In this document: piece after piece, positions 23,402 through 32,412 of the stretch
Layout: each line of letters starts with the position of its first letter
Numbering within the stretch: position 1 is the first letter of the stretch
NCBI GenBank assembly: GCA_041946965.1
Contig: JBHGBM010000012.1
Coordinates: 1 to 64,000 of the forward strand
DNA: 64,000 bases
Source of the DNA: JBHGBM01 sp041946965
GTDB lineage: Bacteria; Acidobacteriota; Terriglobia; Bryobacterales; Bryobacteraceae
Direction: 5' to 3'
The notes under the pieces: generated by a model
What the model was told of the DNA's origin: nothing
The model's database searches: none
Seen by the model: the letters and a program-made list of their open reading frames with translations, nothing else
Made by a program: the position numbers and the translations under genes

Positions 23402-24877
23402 CTAGTCGCTTCCTCCCGTCGCAACCTTCATGATGCGCTCCTCGGTGGCGTCTTCCCGCGTCATCTCGCCCGCGAGCCGGCCGCGGTGCATCACCAGAAT
23501 GCGGTCGGCCACTTGCAGGATCTCCTCCAATTCCGAGGAGACCAGCAGCACGGCCGCGCCGCGAGCCGCCAGATCGCGGATCAATTCGTGAATCTCGGCT
23601 TTGGCGGCCACGTCCACGCCGCGCGTCGGCTCGTCGAACAGGAATATTTTCGCATCCGCAAGCAGCCAGCGCGCGAGGACCACTTTCTGCTGATTGCCGC
23701 CGCTCAACTCGGAGACGCTCTGGCCGGGGCCGGCGGCCCGCACCCGTAACTCGCCGATCATGCGGCGCGCCATGTCCTGCTCGGCGCGAGGGCGAATGAC
23801 GAACCGCCGCTGGGTGGCGAGCGCCATGTTCCACGCCAGCGGCGCGCCGGCAATGAGCCCCTTGCCCTTGCGGTCGTCGGGAACCAGCGCCACGCCGTGC
23901 CGGATGGCGTCCCGCGGCGAGCGGATGCGGACCTCGCGGCCGTTGAGAAACACACGTCCGCCGTCGTACCGGCACGCGCCGAAAATGGTTTCGAGCACAT
24001 CCGTGCGCCCGGCGCCCACCAGGCCCGCGAGGCCGCAGACCTCGCCGTAGCGTACCGCGAGACTGACATCGGCGAAGCGGCCGCGCGCCGTCAGGCCCTC
24101 CACGCGCAGCGCCTCCGCGCCGGCGAGCGCCGGCGTGCGCCTCTCGCGCGGCTTCACATCGCGGCCCACCATGTGCCGCACCAGCAAATCCTGCGGCATG
24201 TCCGCCACCGGCGCGCAGGCCACCCGGCGGCCATCACGCAGCACGGTGACGCGGTCCGGGCCCTGATAGATTTCCTTCAGCCGGTGCGAGATGTAGACCA
24301 CGCTCGCACCGCGCTCTTTGAGCCGCGCGATGACGCGCAGCAGGCGCGCGGTTTCGTGCCCGGACAGCGGCGCGGTAGGCTCGTCCATGATGATCAGCCG
24401 CGCGTTGAAGCTCAACGCCCGCGCGATCTCCACCACCTGCTGCTCGCCGATGCTCAGCTCGCCTGCCGGGCGACGGGGGTCCAGGTCATGCCCCAGTTCC
24501 CGCAGCAGTTCGCCGGCGCGCTGGTTGATTTCCTTCCAACGCACGCAGCCGCGCCGCGCCGGGTGGCGGCCCAGGAAGACGTTCTCGGCCGCGCTCAACT
24601 GCGGCGCCAGCGCCAGTTCCTGGTGTACGAAGCTGATGCCGAGATCCTGCGCCTCGCGCGGACCCGCCGGCGCCACGGGACGGCCGTCCCAGATGATGGC
24701 GCCGGAATCCGGCCGCATGACGCCGCTGGCGATGTTCATCAGGGTGGACTTCCCCGCCCCGTTCTCGCCCACCAATGCATGGATTTCGCCCGGCAACACC
24801 TCGAAGCTCACGCCGTCAAGCGCCGCCACGCCGCCGAAGGTCTTGGAGATGCGCTCGAGTTTGAGGAGCGGTTTCAT
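23402..24877 (-). CDS. Sugar ABC transporter ATP-binding protein (RbsA-like, two ATPase domains)
   Basis: The protein, about 491 residues, has two ATPase halves. The first carries Walker A GENGAGKSTLM, signature LSIGEQQ and Walker B IIMDEPTAP. The second has GLVGAGRTDVLE in place of a full Walker A, signature LSGGNQQK and FLFDEPTRG. Degeneration of the second Walker A is normal for RbsA/MglA. I chose the ATG at 24877; a GTG at 24889 is also in frame. It is placed after mmsA in the inositol operon. Confidence 0.92.
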   Translation of the reverse strand: MKPLLKLERISKTFGGVAALDGVSFEVLPGEIHALVGENGAGKSTLMNIASGVMRPDSGAIIWDGRPVAPAGPREAQDLGISFVHQELALAPQLSAAENVFLGRHPARRGCVRWKEINQRAGELLRELGHDLDPRRPAGELSIGEQQVVEIARALSFNARLIIMDEPTAPLSGHETARLLRVIARLKERGASVVYISHRLKEIYQGPDRVTVLRDGRRVACAPVADMPQDLLVRHMVGRDVKPRERRTPALAGAEALRVEGLTARGRFADVSLAVRYGEVCGLAGLVGAGRTDVLETIFGACRYDGGRVFLNGREVRIRSPRDAIRHGVALVPDDRKGKGLIAGAPLAWNMALATQRRFVIRPRAEQDMARRMIGELRVRAAGPGQSVSELSGGNQQKVVLARWLLADAKIFLFDEPTRGVDVAAKAEIHELIRDLAARGAAVLLVSSELEEILQVADRILVMHRGRLAGEMTREDATEERIMKVATGGSD

Positions 24878-24912
24878 GTCAGCAGCCACCGCTTTGAAGA
24901 CTTACTGGCATC

Positions 24913-26358
24913 TCAAAACCTCCTCGACCATTCCTTCGGCCAGCGTTCGATCACGACCTTCTTATCGGTGTAGAACTCCACCGCGTCGCGCCCCTGCGCG
25001 TGCTCGGTCCCGAAAAAGCTTCCCTTCCACCCGCTGAACGGGAAGTATGCCATGGGCGCGGCCACGCCGATGTTCACTCCCACGTTGCCGGTAGGCGACT
25101 GGTTACGGAACTTGCGCGCCTCCGCGCCGCTGGTGGTGAAAATCGAAGACGCATTCCCGTAGGCGTTGCGCGCGATCACCGCGAGCGCCTCGTCCACATC
25201 GCGCGCGTGGATCAGGCTCAGCACCGGTCCGAAAATTTCGGTCTCGGTAAGCTGGCTGGTTGGCGGCACACCGTCAAGCACCGTGGGACCGACGAAATTG
25301 CCGCGCAGCCCGCGCCCATCCACGAGCGGCACGGCGCCCTCGCGCTCCGCCGCGCCTACCAGCGATTCAATGCGTTCGCGGCTGGCGGCGGTAATCACGG
25401 GTCCCATCTGCACCCCGGCATCCAGCCCGTTGCCGACTTTAAGCGCCGCCGCGGCGCCCGTGATCGCATCGCGGAACCACTCCCGCGATTCCCCCACCGT
25501 GACCGCGACCGACACCGCCAGGCACCGCTGCCCCGCGCAGCCGTAGGCGCTATCGGCGACGATCTGCGTGGTGCTGTCACGTTCCGCATCCGGCATGACG
25601 ACCACGTGGTTCTTCGCGCCGCCCTGGCACTGCACGCGCTTGCCGTTCGCCGCGGCGCGCGCGTAAATGTAGCGCGCCACCGCGGAGGAGCCGACGAAGC
25701 TCACCGCCCGCACCGCGGGGTTATCGAGCAGCGCATCGACGGCGGGCTTGCCGCCGTGCACCAGGTTGACCACCCCGCGCGGCAGCCCGGTCCCGGCGAC
25801 CAACTCGAAGATGCGCGTAATGGCCAGCGGCACGCGTTCGGAAGGCTTCAGCACGAACGTGTTCCCGCAGGCGATGGCATAGGGCAGAAACCACAGCGGG
25901 ATCATGGCCGGGAAGTTGAACGGCGTGATGCACGCGGCGACTCCCAGCGGCTGCCGCACCATGGTCTCATCGATGCCGGGCGCCACATCCTCCAGGTTGT
26001 AGCCCTGCATCAGGATGGGGATGCCGCAGGCGACCTCCACGTTTTCGATGCCGCGCCGCAGCTCGCCCCGCGCCTCCCCCAGCGTCTTCCCGTTCTCGAT
26101 GGTGATGAGGCGCGCGATCTCCTCGAAGTGCTCTTCCAGCAGCGGCTTCAGCTTGAAGAGATACTGGATGCGCTCGCCCGGCGGCACGGCGCGCCACTCC
26201 GGAAACGCTTTACCAGCCGCGGCGCACGCCGCGGCCACGTCTTCCGGCGCGCCCTGCGGAAGTTCCGCGAGCGTCTCGCCCGTAGCGGGGTTGACCGACT
26301 GGCCGCCCACCGCCCCCGAAGCCTGCCGCCACTCGCCGCCAATGTAGTTCAGGACCAT
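24913..26358 (-). CDS. mmsA: CoA-acylating methylmalonate-semialdehyde dehydrogenase (MmsA/IolA)
   Basis: The 481-residue aldehyde dehydrogenase shows the family marks of MmsA/IolA: PFNFPAMIPLWFLPYAIACG, FVGSSAVARYIY and YGCAGQRCLA with the catalytic Cys. It converts malonate semialdehyde or methylmalonate semialdehyde to acetyl- or propionyl-CoA, the last step of inositol and valine breakdown. It overlaps the iolD stop by 10 bases, consistent with a role in inositol use here. Confidence 0.93.
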   Translation of the reverse strand: MVLNYIGGEWRQASGAVGGQSVNPATGETLAELPQGAPEDVAAACAAAGKAFPEWRAVPPGERIQYLFKLKPLLEEHFEEIARLITIENGKTLGEARGELRRGIENVEVACGIPILMQGYNLEDVAPGIDETMVRQPLGVAACITPFNFPAMIPLWFLPYAIACGNTFVLKPSERVPLAITRIFELVAGTGLPRGVVNLVHGGKPAVDALLDNPAVRAVSFVGSSAVARYIYARAAANGKRVQCQGGAKNHVVVMPDAERDSTTQIVADSAYGCAGQRCLAVSVAVTVGESREWFRDAITGAAAALKVGNGLDAGVQMGPVITAASRERIESLVGAAEREGAVPLVDGRGLRGNFVGPTVLDGVPPTSQLTETEIFGPVLSLIHARDVDEALAVIARNAYGNASSIFTTSGAEARKFRNQSPTGNVGVNIGVAAPMAYFPFSGWKGSFFGTEHAQGRDAVEFYTDKKVVIERWPKEWSRRF

Positions 26359-28178
26359 TTCGCCACCTCGAAGTGCCGCTCTTTCGTGACCGCTTCTTCG
26401 TACCGCGCGCGCGCCTCGCGGATGCTCGCGATTTCAGACACCGCCGAGACCGGCACATCCCACCACGATTCGTAACCCGGCACCCGTTTCTCCTTGTCCA
26501 CTTCCACCACCACCACGCTGGTGCGGCCGTGCCCGCGCACCGCTTCCAGCGCGCGCTCCACCTCATCGAGGGTAACAGCCCGCACGGTGCATGCGCCGAG
26601 GCCCTCGGCGAGCTTGGCGAAATCCACGGCCACGCGGTAGTCCGTGCCGAAGCCGCCCGAGCCGATGGATTGCGAAAGCCCGCCGATGCTGCTGAAGCCG
26701 CGATTATCCAGCATCACGATGTTGAGCTTGTAGCCTTCCTGAATGGAAGTGGCGATCTCGGAGGACATCATGAGCCACGAGCCGTCCCCCACCATGACCC
26801 ACACGTCGCGCGAGGGATCGGCCATTTTTGCGCCGATCCCGCCGGCGATCTCGTAGCCCATGCACGAGTAGCCGTACTCGAGGTGATAGCCGCCGGGACG
26901 CCGCGTGCGCCACAGCTTGTGCAAATCGCCGGGCAGGCTGCCTGCCGCGCACAGCACGACATCCTCAGGGCGGGAAACGCGGTTCACGGCGCCGATCACT
27001 TCCGCCTGGCTGATGGGAGGCCCGTGCCGCTCGCCGAACAGCCGGTCCGTCTCCGCTTCCCAGAAGTCCTTCCAGGCGGCGATCTCGCGCGTGTACGCGC
27101 CGTCGACGCGATAGCCGTCCAGCGCCGCCTGCAACTGCCCGAGGGCCGCGCGCGCATCCGCCACCACCGGGACACCCGCGTGTTTGCCCGCGTCGAACTC
27201 CTTCACGTTCACGTTAACGAAGCGCACGGCTGGGTTCTGGAACGCGGTCTTCGAAGCGGTGGTGAAATCGCTGAGACGGGTGCCGATGGCGATCACCACG
27301 TCCGCGCCGCGCGCGGCGAGGTTCGCGCCGGGTGTGCCGGTCACCCCGATGGCGCCCAGGTTTTGCGGGTGATCGAACGGCAGCGAACCCTTGCCCGCCT
27401 GCGTCTCGCCCACCGGAATGCCGGTGCGTGCGGCGAACGCCGCCAGCGCTTCGCACGCTTCACTGTATAACACGCCGCCGCCCGCCACGATCAGCGGACG
27501 CCGGGCTCCGCGAATGCGCTCGGCCGCCTTCGCCACCATGGCGCGGTCGCCCTGCGGCCGCGCGATGTGCCACACGCGCCTTTCGAACATCTCCGCCGGA
27601 TAGTCCCACGCCTCGGCCTGCACGTCCTGCGGCAGCGCCAGCGTGACCGCGCCGGTTTCGGCGGGCGATGTAAGCACCCGCATGGCTTCCATCGCCGCGA
27701 ACGGCAACTGGTCCGCGCGGTTGATGCGGTCCCAGTAGCGCGAGACGGGCTTGAAGGCGTCGTTGACCGAGATGTCCTGGCTGTGCTCGGATTCGAGTTG
27801 CTGCAACACCGGCGCCGGCACGCGCCGCGCGAAGATGTCGCCCGGCAGCAGCAGCACGGGGATGCGGTTGATGGTCGCGGCGGCCGCGCCGGTGATCATG
27901 TTGGTGGCGCCGGGACCGATCGAGGACGTACACACGCACGCCCCCATACGGTTGCGCGCTTTGGCGTACGCGGTGGCGATGTGCACGCCCGCCTGCTCAT
28001 TGCGGCAGAGGCGGTACGGGAAGTCGGGATTCTGTTGCAGGGCCTGTCCCAATCCGCCCACGATGCCGTGCCCGAAAATGCCCCAGACGCCCGCGAAAAA
28101 CGGGTACTCGCGCCCGTCCCGCTCCACGTGCTGGTTCTTCAGAAAGCGAACCAGCGCCTGCGCCATCGTCATCGTCAT
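26349..28178 (-). CDS. iolD: 3D-(3,5/4)-trihydroxycyclohexane-1,2-dione hydrolase IolD
   Basis: The 609-residue thiamine-diphosphate enzyme cleaves the cyclic diketone of inositol catabolism. It has the N-terminal PYR domain (CRNEQAGVHIATAYAKARNR with the catalytic Glu), a central domain (about 200-340) and the PP domain with the cofactor motif VGDGSWLMMSSEIATSIQEG. Length and the HGIVGGLGQAL start agree with IolD. The upstream gene is a damaged iolB, so the pathway order is kept although iolB is lost. Confidence 0.93.
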   Translation of the reverse strand: MTMTMAQALVRFLKNQHVERDGREYPFFAGVWGIFGHGIVGGLGQALQQNPDFPYRLCRNEQAGVHIATAYAKARNRMGACVCTSSIGPGATNMITGAAAATINRIPVLLLPGDIFARRVPAPVLQQLESEHSQDISVNDAFKPVSRYWDRINRADQLPFAAMEAMRVLTSPAETGAVTLALPQDVQAEAWDYPAEMFERRVWHIARPQGDRAMVAKAAERIRGARRPLIVAGGGVLYSEACEALAAFAARTGIPVGETQAGKGSLPFDHPQNLGAIGVTGTPGANLAARGADVVIAIGTRLSDFTTASKTAFQNPAVRFVNVNVKEFDAGKHAGVPVVADARAALGQLQAALDGYRVDGAYTREIAAWKDFWEAETDRLFGERHGPPISQAEVIGAVNRVSRPEDVVLCAAGSLPGDLHKLWRTRRPGGYHLEYGYSCMGYEIAGGIGAKMADPSRDVWVMVGDGSWLMMSSEIATSIQEGYKLNIVMLDNRGFSSIGGLSQSIGSGGFGTDYRVAVDFAKLAEGLGACTVRAVTLDEVERALEAVRGHGRTSVVVVEVDKEKRVPGYESWWDVPVSAVSEIASIREARARYEEAVTKERHFEVAKWS

Positions 28179-28179
28179 G

Positions 28180-28612
28180 TCAACACTCCTCCACGCCCGG
28201 CTGGACCCACGCCGTGCGCACCCGGGCGTAATCCGGGGCGTCCGACGCCCCCATGGAGCGCGCCGAACCCGCCGGCGCGTTCAGGTAATAAAATGCCGCT
28301 ACCGCGGATCTCCACCTCGGCCTGATCAGGCGTCACCAGCCGCGCCGGGTGCGTCTGCTCGGCGCGGCTGTAGCACAGCGCCAGGTCGCAGGCGGTCAGG
28401 GCGGTGAGGGTGAAAGTCGTCCCGGCTGGCAGGTAGGCGGAATCCACCGTGCAGTGCCCGCCCAGCGCCACGATACCGGGCTTGCAGGCGCCGGTCGAAG
28501 CCGGGAGATGTTCGCCCGCGGCCATCTTCCGCGCCTGAAAAGAGAGGCGCCGATAACCGAACGCCGCGGGGCGGGAGGTGGACGCCTCCGGGCGCACCAG
28601 CAATGCGCTCAT
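28180..28612 (-). pseudogene. iolB: iolB (5-deoxy-glucuronate isomerase) with internal deletion and frameshift
   Basis: The first frame gives an IolB N-terminus (about 107 residues, ending in EVEIRGSG). In intact IolB this is followed by the HxH metal site and about 125 more residues. Here the next bases, read one frame over, give FYYLNAPAG and run to WVQPGVEEC with a stop at 28180, which matches the C-terminal end of IolB. The middle is missing and the parts are out of frame, so the metal-binding histidines are gone. The in-frame product would be 145 residues ending in unrelated sequence. It precedes iolD and follows the operon promoter. Confidence 0.75.
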
Positions 28613-28673
28613 ACAACCTCCGCTTCACATCAGGAACAGGCGTGCCGAGCCTAATGATTTCTCAACTTCGGGT

Positions 28674-28702
28674 ATTTAATCGAACCTGCGGGCGGAAGTC
28701 AA
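28674..28702 (-). promoter_or_regulatory. Promoter of the inositol operon
   Basis: On the minus strand TTGACT (28702-28697) and TTAAAT (28679-28674) are spaced by exactly 17 bases, about 60 bases before the iolB start. No operator is certain. Confidence 0.6.
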
Positions 28703-28730
28703 AGGGGAGCCAAAAAGGAGGGTAGCGCCG

Positions 28731-28755
28731 GGGCTTCGGCGGGAAGCCGAAGCCC
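28731..28755 (-). terminator. Perfect 10-bp hairpin after the small CxxC gene
   Basis: GGGCTTCGGC, loop GGGAA and GCCGAAGCCC form a perfect stem. It begins 11 bases past the stop of the minus-strand gene ending at 28766. On that strand a T5 run occurs only about 14 bases after the stem, so termination may be inefficient or factor-assisted. Confidence 0.5.
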
Positions 28756-28765
28756 GCAGACCGAA

Positions 28766-28978
28766 TTACTTGGCCTTCTTCTGCTTTTGCTGGCCGACGC
28801 GTACCTTGAAGTGCAGCACCTTGGATTCCTGGAACGCTTTGTGATCGTGGCGCGCCACTGCGTCCGCGAGGTAGGCATCCTGGTCCGCGTTCTTGGGGAG
28901 CACGGCCATCAGCGTGAAGCTGTCATTGCACACCGGACAGAAGGGCCGAAACCGTTTCACGTTGGGAATAGCTGACAT
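28766..28978 (-). CDS. Small CxxC protein of unknown function
   Basis: The product, about 70 residues, has one CPVC motif near its start (FRPFCPVCNDSF), a His/Asp-rich middle (VARHDHKAF) and a lysine-rich tail (GQQKQKKAK). No family is recognised. It may bind metal or nucleic acid, which is a guess from composition. I chose the ATG at 28978; an ATG at 28990 is also in frame. It lies 28 bases downstream of the decaheme cytochrome gene on the same strand and may be co-transcribed. A hairpin follows it. Confidence 0.5.
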   Translation of the reverse strand: MSAIPNVKRFRPFCPVCNDSFTLMAVLPKNADQDAYLADAVARHDHKAFQESKVLHFKVRVGQQKQKKAK

Positions 28979-29005
28979 AACTTGCTTCATTGTAGCATGG
29001 CCGCA

Positions 29006-31033
29006 TCACCGGGCATGCACCCGCTCGACGGAGAAGTCCGCGTTGGCACCGTGGCAAACGGCGCAGGATTCGCCAAGCGACGGACTGGTGTTCAGTTGGG
29101 CGTGCGCCGCCGCGTCCAGGGAAGTATGGCATCCCAGACAGGCGGCCGCGGCCGGCCCCATCGGGTTCAGCGGCCCATTGGGATCCGTCACCGGCAACAG
29201 GCCCTGCGGCAGCGGCAGCGTGTAAGTGGCGTCCAGATGGCACTTGGCGCAGTCGCGCAGGTCGCCGGGGAACAGCACCTCGTTGAAGTTGATGGGGCGC
29301 CCGCCGAAGCCGTAGATGGTGTAATCGCTCTGGATCTCCTCGCCCCGGTGGATCTTGTGGATCATGTTGGCGAAGTGTATGGTTTCGGGCGGTCCCGCGC
29401 CGGCGGGACGCTGCGAGGCGTCGTTGGCGTTGGGGTTGTGGCAGAGCACGCAGTATTCGGTCCGGTTGCGAATGGTTCCATGCGCCTGCAATTGGAAATG
29501 GCACTGGTTGCACTCGTCAGTGCTCACCACCAGCCGGCGTGGCGCCACCCGGGTGCCGCCCAGGGCGGCATAGGTCACCTGGTTGGGAGCCACGTCGCGC
29601 ACCGTCTGCGCGATGACGGTGTTGGGGTCGAGGACCACGTTGCGGTAGCCCTCCAGGCCGAACGCCACCGTGCCCTGTGTTCCCGCCGGAATGGCGTTCT
29701 GAAGCGCATAAGTGTACACGCCGTTCGTTCCGGTGGCGTTGCGCAGACTCTCCTGGAAGTAGGTCGAGTAGTCCGTGGCCGGATATGCCACCGTCACGTT
29801 CAGCAGGTTCATATCGGTGGGATTGATCGCCTTGCCCGCCTTATCCCTCAGGGTGAACGTGATGGTGGGCCGCTGGCCCGCCGCCACGTTGCCCACCGAC
29901 TGGAATCCGAGGACGACGCCGGGCAACTGGCTGGAGAACCGCGGCAGCGTGTGGGCGCCCACGATGGAGGCGTCGAACTCGTTCTCCCCCTGCGGAATGT
30001 GGCACTGGTTGCACTGGTTGTCGTTAAGCTGCGGCAGGCTAGCGGGCGAGTGGCCCTCGCCCGTTTGAAAATTGACGTTGTCGTGGCAGGCTCCGCATGC
30101 TTTGCGGCTGGGGCGCGACAGCCATGCGTCCGCCTGCGCGGCTGAACTGTCGTGACAGAACCTGCAATTCGACGGGCTCTCCGCGGGGAAGACCACGGCT
30201 GAATAGTCGTTCACCGAGTTGTTGAATCCGACGAGTTGGTACGGGCGCCCCAGTTGCACGCTGGGGAGCTCCTCGCCCATGTGAATCCTGTGGATCATCA
30301 CGGGGAAATCCACGGTGTTTCCGCTCTGCGCGTCGCTGCTTTGCGGCGTGTGGCATAGCACGCACAGCGCCACCCGCTGCCGCGAGCCGCCGTGGGCGTT
30401 CAGCGGATCGTGACATTTGTTGCAGGTCTCGGTGCGCACCTCCTCGTGCATCTGGGTTACGGGAGAGCCGTTGGGGACGAACGTGAACACGTCGTCGGAA
30501 TACTGCGAGCCAAGGTCGAATTCCGCCAGGTTGCGGGTGGACCACACGCCGATGCTGTGCGTGGCGGCCGGGTCGAAGTTCGCGGCCTTGTTCCCGAACG
30601 TGTAGATGTACTCCCCGTCGCCCACCTGCTGGTAGGCGCCGCCGGTATCCGCCGTCGCCTGGGTCGCTCGCCTGCCGCCGGCCGCATCCGTTTCCACCCG
30701 CGTGGTATAGGCCACGTACTGCGTAGCCGGTCCGGCTGGATTCTCCTGCCTGGGCAGATAAGCTGCGATGAAAGTCGTGGAGACCGCGCCGGGGGTGGTG
30801 ATGCCCTCGCGCTGGAGCGGCAGCCCGCGGGGATCGGTAATGCGGAAGCGCGCGGTGATAGTACCGTCCTGCGCGATCTGGGCCGAGAGGATTTTCGTCA
30901 CCAGGCCGGGCCGGATGAAGGACTGCTGGCTCGGCTCCAGGTAATAGGCTTTGTCGCGCGGTGTGAAAGGGCGGTCCGAACTGCTCATGAAAGCCGCGGA
31001 TACGAATAGCGGAAGGGCGATGAGAATGCGCAC
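29006..31033 (-). CDS. OmcA/MtrC-type decaheme c-type cytochrome
   Basis: The 675-residue protein has a Sec signal and exactly ten CXXCH heme sites in two groups of five. The first group is CNKCH, CVLCH, CRFCH, CGACH, CNQCH and the second CNQCH, CVLCH, CAKCH, CLGCH, CAVCH. Beta domains precede each group (about 30-200 and 350-490), which is the build of OmcA/MtrC cytochromes that carry electrons to extracellular acceptors. There is no lipobox Cys, unlike Shewanella MtrC, and no mtrA or mtrB porin gene nearby. It could be periplasmic or secreted. The electron partner is unknown. Confidence 0.9.
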   Translation of the reverse strand: MRILIALPLFVSAAFMSSSDRPFTPRDKAYYLEPSQQSFIRPGLVTKILSAQIAQDGTITARFRITDPRGLPLQREGITTPGAVSTTFIAAYLPRQENPAGPATQYVAYTTRVETDAAGGRRATQATADTGGAYQQVGDGEYIYTFGNKAANFDPAATHSIGVWSTRNLAEFDLGSQYSDDVFTFVPNGSPVTQMHEEVRTETCNKCHDPLNAHGGSRQRVALCVLCHTPQSSDAQSGNTVDFPVMIHRIHMGEELPSVQLGRPYQLVGFNNSVNDYSAVVFPAESPSNCRFCHDSSAAQADAWLSRPSRKACGACHDNVNFQTGEGHSPASLPQLNDNQCNQCHIPQGENEFDASIVGAHTLPRFSSQLPGVVLGFQSVGNVAAGQRPTITFTLRDKAGKAINPTDMNLLNVTVAYPATDYSTYFQESLRNATGTNGVYTYALQNAIPAGTQGTVAFGLEGYRNVVLDPNTVIAQTVRDVAPNQVTYAALGGTRVAPRRLVVSTDECNQCHFQLQAHGTIRNRTEYCVLCHNPNANDASQRPAGAGPPETIHFANMIHKIHRGEEIQSDYTIYGFGGRPINFNEVLFPGDLRDCAKCHLDATYTLPLPQGLLPVTDPNGPLNPMGPAAAACLGCHTSLDAAAHAQLNTSPSLGESCAVCHGANADFSVERVHAR

Positions 31034-31142
31034 GATCTTCCCCCTCCCCTCGAATGTAGTTGAGGGCGCGCCGGACCGACGCCGGGCAAGCGGCTCGGGT
31101 TGTGCGATTGTTTACCCTGTCGCCGCGGCCCGGTGCGTTTCT

Positions 31143-32399
31143 TTACGCGCTGTGCGCGGCGATGTAGGCGTCCACGCCGGTCTTGCGCCGCATGCCTTCG
31201 TAGGACATGTAGCGCACTGAGCCCAACACGGGCCGCTCCGGCCACGGGCGGTCGTGCAGGCCAAAGCACCAGAGGATGTTGGCGTAGCCGTTTGGGTCGC
31301 GGCCGTCGAGAGCGTAGCGGTCGTTCAGGTAGATCATGGTGACGAGGGCGTCCTCGCATGTGCGGGACCACTCGATGATCTTCTTGCCCCAGTACATGCG
31401 GTAGTAGCCGTGGATGCGGCCGCAAGTGAGCAATTCGCGCTGGGTGGCGTTCCACAACGGATCGTGAGTCGCGGCGTTTTCGAATTGTTCGCGCGAGTAC
31501 ACAAACGGGCGGCGGTCCCGCGCGTGCTTGCGCAGCGTCCGCTGCGCCCAGTCGGGCAGCGCCGCAAGCGTGTGCGGCTGGGGCGTGAAGCGCGCGAAGT
31601 TGAACGCCAGTTCGCGGCGGACGATCAGTTCTTCCAGAAACTCCTCGGCGATCAGCTTGTGCCGCTCCGCGTACTTCTTCACCGCCAGCGCGACCTCCAG
31701 CGGCGAAATCTGCCCGAAGTGGAGGTACGGGCTCAAGCCCGAGGTCGCCTGCGCGGAGGGCTCGTTCTTCTCGCGCGCGTAACGGCGCAGGCGGCGCCGG
31801 CAGAAGTCCGCGAGCGTGCGCTCCGCGGCCAGCCTGCCGCCGGGGAGGGGCGCCGCGGCCGCTGCGGGCGCGGGCGCACGAAACTCTTCCGCGCCGCCGC
31901 GGTAGGGGCGCCGCAGCGGAACGGCCTCGACTGGCCGCAGGAAGCGCGGCAGCAGCCGGCGGATTTTGGGACGGATGCTGTAGGCCGCCCACTCGCGTTT
32001 CGGCATCATGCTCATGGGAACGATGCAGCTCGAATCCACCGCGTAATGCGCGGGCCCGGGGGCGCACAACGGATGGTCGTCGGTGACCACCAGCGCGGCG
32101 CGGGCGGCCAGCGCGGCCAGGGCGCCGCCGCCGGCGTGAAACAGGTAGCCGATGCCGCGCGCGGCCAGACGCCGCTCCTGCTCCGCGATGCCGTCGAGCA
32201 CGAAGCCTGGGTGGGGGGAATCCGGGGCCAGCCCTTCGTAGACCAGCAGCGGGAGTCCGCGCTCATTGGCCATTTCGGCGGCGAACTCGAGCGCGTGGTT
32301 GGCGTCCGCGCGGCGGTTCGCCTGCGCCCAATAAAGCACCCAGTCCGCGCCCGCGCGCGGCGTGGCGTGGTTCAACACAAGCACGCGCTCCCGCTGCAT
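31143..32399 (-). CDS. Class II CPD photolyase
   Basis: The product, about 418 residues, repairs cyclobutane pyrimidine dimers with FAD and light. The N-terminal Rossmann part begins LVLNHATPRAGADWVLYWAQ. The FAD-binding half has the class II motifs TSGLSPYLHFGQISPLEVAL, EELIVRRELAFNF and GYYRMYWGKKIIEW. I chose ATG 32399; the frame is open further but the divergent radical SAM gene begins at 32413. It ends 109 bases before the cytochrome start. Confidence 0.92.
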   Translation of the reverse strand: MQRERVLVLNHATPRAGADWVLYWAQANRRADANHALEFAAEMANERGLPLLVYEGLAPDSPHPGFVLDGIAEQERRLAARGIGYLFHAGGGALAALAARAALVVTDDHPLCAPGPAHYAVDSSCIVPMSMMPKREWAAYSIRPKIRRLLPRFLRPVEAVPLRRPYRGGAEEFRAPAPAAAAAPLPGGRLAAERTLADFCRRRLRRYAREKNEPSAQATSGLSPYLHFGQISPLEVALAVKKYAERHKLIAEEFLEELIVRRELAFNFARFTPQPHTLAALPDWAQRTLRKHARDRRPFVYSREQFENAATHDPLWNATQRELLTCGRIHGYYRMYWGKKIIEWSRTCEDALVTMIYLNDRYALDGRDPNGYANILWCFGLHDRPWPERPVLGSVRYMSYEGMRRKTGVDAYIAAHSA

Positions 32400-32412
32400 C
32401 CCCTTACAATAG

